DNA of 6,949 bases from Clostridiales bacterium (GTDB lineage: Bacteria; Bacillota; Clostridia; Oscillospirales; Oscillospiraceae), in NCBI GenBank assembly GCA_003525905.1, contig DQIA01000022.1, forward strand, positions 1 through 6,949. Direction: 5' to 3'. Below, one piece after another: positions 6,736 through 6,949 of the stretch. The position numbers and the translations under genes were made by a program. The notes below the pieces were generated by a model. It did no database searches. It saw only the letters and a list, made by a program, of their open reading frames with translations, and had not been told where the DNA came from. Within the stretch, counting starts at the first letter, position 1. Each line of letters opens with the position of its first letter.

Positions 6736-6747
6736 TAGTATATACTA
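6736..6747. promoter_or_regulatory. Perfect palindrome TAGTATATACTA
   Basis: A 12-bp perfect palindrome covering the candidate -10 of the kinase-like gene. It is AT-rich, so chance is possible. Its position over a promoter makes an operator role plausible. Confidence 0.35.
6737..6742 (-). promoter_or_regulatory. Candidate -10 for the kinase-like gene
   Basis: Minus-strand TATACT (6742-6737) matches the -10 consensus in five of six bases and lies about 40 nt before the ATG. The region 16-17 nt further upstream is T-rich (TTTTTG) without a proper TTGACA. The element falls inside the palindrome TAGTATATACTA, so a bound regulator could block it. Confidence 0.45.
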
Positions 6748-6752
6748 TGATA

Positions 6753-6764
6753 TTTTTGCAAAAA
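6753..6764. promoter_or_regulatory. Perfect palindrome TTTTTGCAAAAA
   Basis: A 12-bp perfect palindrome made of T and A tracts around GC. It lies between the two divergent promoters, with its centre 17 bp from the first palindrome and 16 bp from the third. The A/T tracts could bend DNA or bind a regulator; they may also just reflect base composition. Confidence 0.35.
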
Positions 6765-6767
6765 ATG

Positions 6768-6781
6768 CAAGAACATTCTTG
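6768..6781. promoter_or_regulatory. Inverted repeat CAAGAA-CA-TTCTTG overlapping the -35 element
   Basis: Two perfect 6-bp arms with a 2-bp spacer. The right arm covers the first three bases (TTG) of the -35 element of the plus-strand promoter. This is a typical placement for a repressor site, or for an activator acting on the divergent gene. The regulator cannot be named from the sequence. Confidence 0.45.
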
Positions 6782-6807
6782 TCATATTCTTCGGAAAATG
6801 GTATGAT
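6779..6807 (+). promoter_or_regulatory. Strong sigma-A-type promoter for the plus-strand gene
   Basis: TTGTCA (6779-6784) and TATGAT (6802-6807) are separated by exactly 17 nt, each one base from consensus. Transcription should start near 6813-6815, giving a leader of about 70 nt before the ATG at 6885. This is the clearest promoter in the window. Confidence 0.8.
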
Positions 6808-6838
6808 AGGAAAAACCGGCGGAGGCGATTCCTGTCGT

Positions 6839-6895
6839 ATGCCGGAGGAAAGGAGACCAAGCATAGCACGATATGCGTTGAGATATGGAAAATAA
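6839..6895 (+). CDS. Possible 18-codon leader ORF overlapping the zinc-ribbon start
   Basis: The frame reads MPEERRPSIARYALRYGK and then TAA. It lies in the transcribed leader and overlaps the downstream ATG by 11 nt. GGAGG (6821-6825) is 13 nt upstream of its ATG, longer than ideal. The peptide is basic, with four Arg and one Lys. If translated, it could couple translation to the next gene, whose own ATG lacks a well-spaced ribosome binding site. With such a short frame, chance is a serious alternative. Confidence 0.2.
   Translation: MPEERRPSIARYALRYGK
6844..6876 (+). promoter_or_regulatory. Distant ribosome binding site and small hairpin before the zinc-ribbon gene
   Basis: GGAGGAAAGGAG (6844-6855) is a rich Shine-Dalgarno sequence but ends 29 nt before the ATG at 6885. 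GCATA (6861-6865) and TATGC (6872-6876) can form a 5-bp stem with a 6-nt loop between them, which would reduce the effective spacing to about 13 nt. An in-frame TGA at 6879-6881 rules out an earlier start in this frame. Confidence 0.4.
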
Positions 6896-6949
6896 AGTTG
6901 TTTGTGACTACTGTGGCACGATCTATGACGGTTCGCGCGAAAAGTGCCC
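6885..6949 (+). CDS. Zinc-ribbon protein, N-terminal fragment (cut by window edge)
   Basis: Only 21 full codons and part of another are present. They read MENKVVCDYCGTIYDG and continue to Lys-Cys-Pro at the edge. The CxxC pair (Cys7, Cys10) followed by a Cys-Pro at the edge is the first half of a small zinc ribbon of the kind found at the N-terminus of many clostridial membrane or regulatory proteins. The rest of the protein is unseen, so its function cannot be stated. It is transcribed divergently from the kinase-like gene from a strong promoter. The ATG at 6885 is the only start possible in this frame, because TGA (6879-6881) lies just upstream. Confidence 0.75.
   Translation, partial: MENKVVCDYCGTIYDGSREKC

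Noticed and set aside
4224..6806. Long plus-strand frame of about 860 codons opposite the kinase-like gene
   Set aside because: Its translation is an Arg/Gly/Leu-rich composition artefact and it crosses the divergent promoter region. The minus-strand gene has kinase motifs, a membrane helix and a good ribosome binding site.
6873..6881. Minimal ORF ATG-CGT-TGA before the zinc-ribbon start
   Set aside because: Two sense codons with 17-nt spacing from the ribosome binding site; its ATG falls in the small stem. Too little to call.
1..6949. Search for tRNA, rRNA, CRISPR arrays, insertion sequences and attachment sites
   Set aside because: None seen: no tRNA-like cloverleaf, no spaced repeats, no transposase-like product and no terminal inverted repeats.

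Overview
The window looks like a chromosomal segment from a GC-rich anaerobic Clostridia, most likely Oscillospiraceae/Ruminococcaceae-like. That placement is inference. It rests on strong AGGAGG-type ribosome binding sites, a sigma-A-like promoter, a split Na+-pumping decarboxylase operon with a free-standing biotin carrier, and a large membrane Ser/Thr-kinase-like protein with fibronectin-like repeats. GC is high by eye in the genes and drops sharply in the divergent intergenic region near 6715-6815.

Layout, left to right. 1-89: a perfect 12-bp GC-rich hairpin (48-75), with a Shine-Dalgarno-like sequence near the edge that may serve a minus-strand gene starting outside the window. 90-3605, all minus strand, transcribed right to left: oadG-like small membrane subunit, biotin carrier protein, sodium-ion-translocating beta subunit, and the oxaloacetate decarboxylase alpha (carboxyltransferase) subunit. 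The gaps are short (about 18-29 nt) and each gene has its own ribosome binding site, so this is one operon. 3606-3704: two hairpins and an AT-rich stretch between the operon and the gene upstream of it. 3705-6698, minus strand: a 997-residue membrane protein with a cytosolic kinase fold, a long Pro/Glu-rich linker, one membrane helix, about four fibronectin-type-III-like repeats and an unrecognised C-terminal beta-rich domain. 6699-6884: a divergent regulatory region with three short perfect palindromes and a very good promoter on the plus strand. 6885-6949, plus strand: the start of a zinc-ribbon protein cut by the window edge.

The four decarboxylase genes work together. The alpha subunit moves the carboxyl group of oxaloacetate to biotin on the small carrier. 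The beta subunit decarboxylates carboxybiotin in the membrane and uses the energy to export Na+. The OadG-like protein anchors or assembles the complex. The kinase-like gene is on the same strand just upstream of this operon, but nothing in the sequence ties it functionally to the pump.

The points most worth following up are: the kinase domain has Phe-Glu-Asn where His-Arg-Asp is expected, while keeping most other kinase residues; the beta subunit has an extra signal-like N-terminal segment; the alpha subunit probably starts three codons inside the longest reading frame; and the divergent promoter region carries closely spaced palindromes and a possible 18-codon leader that overlaps the zinc-ribbon start.
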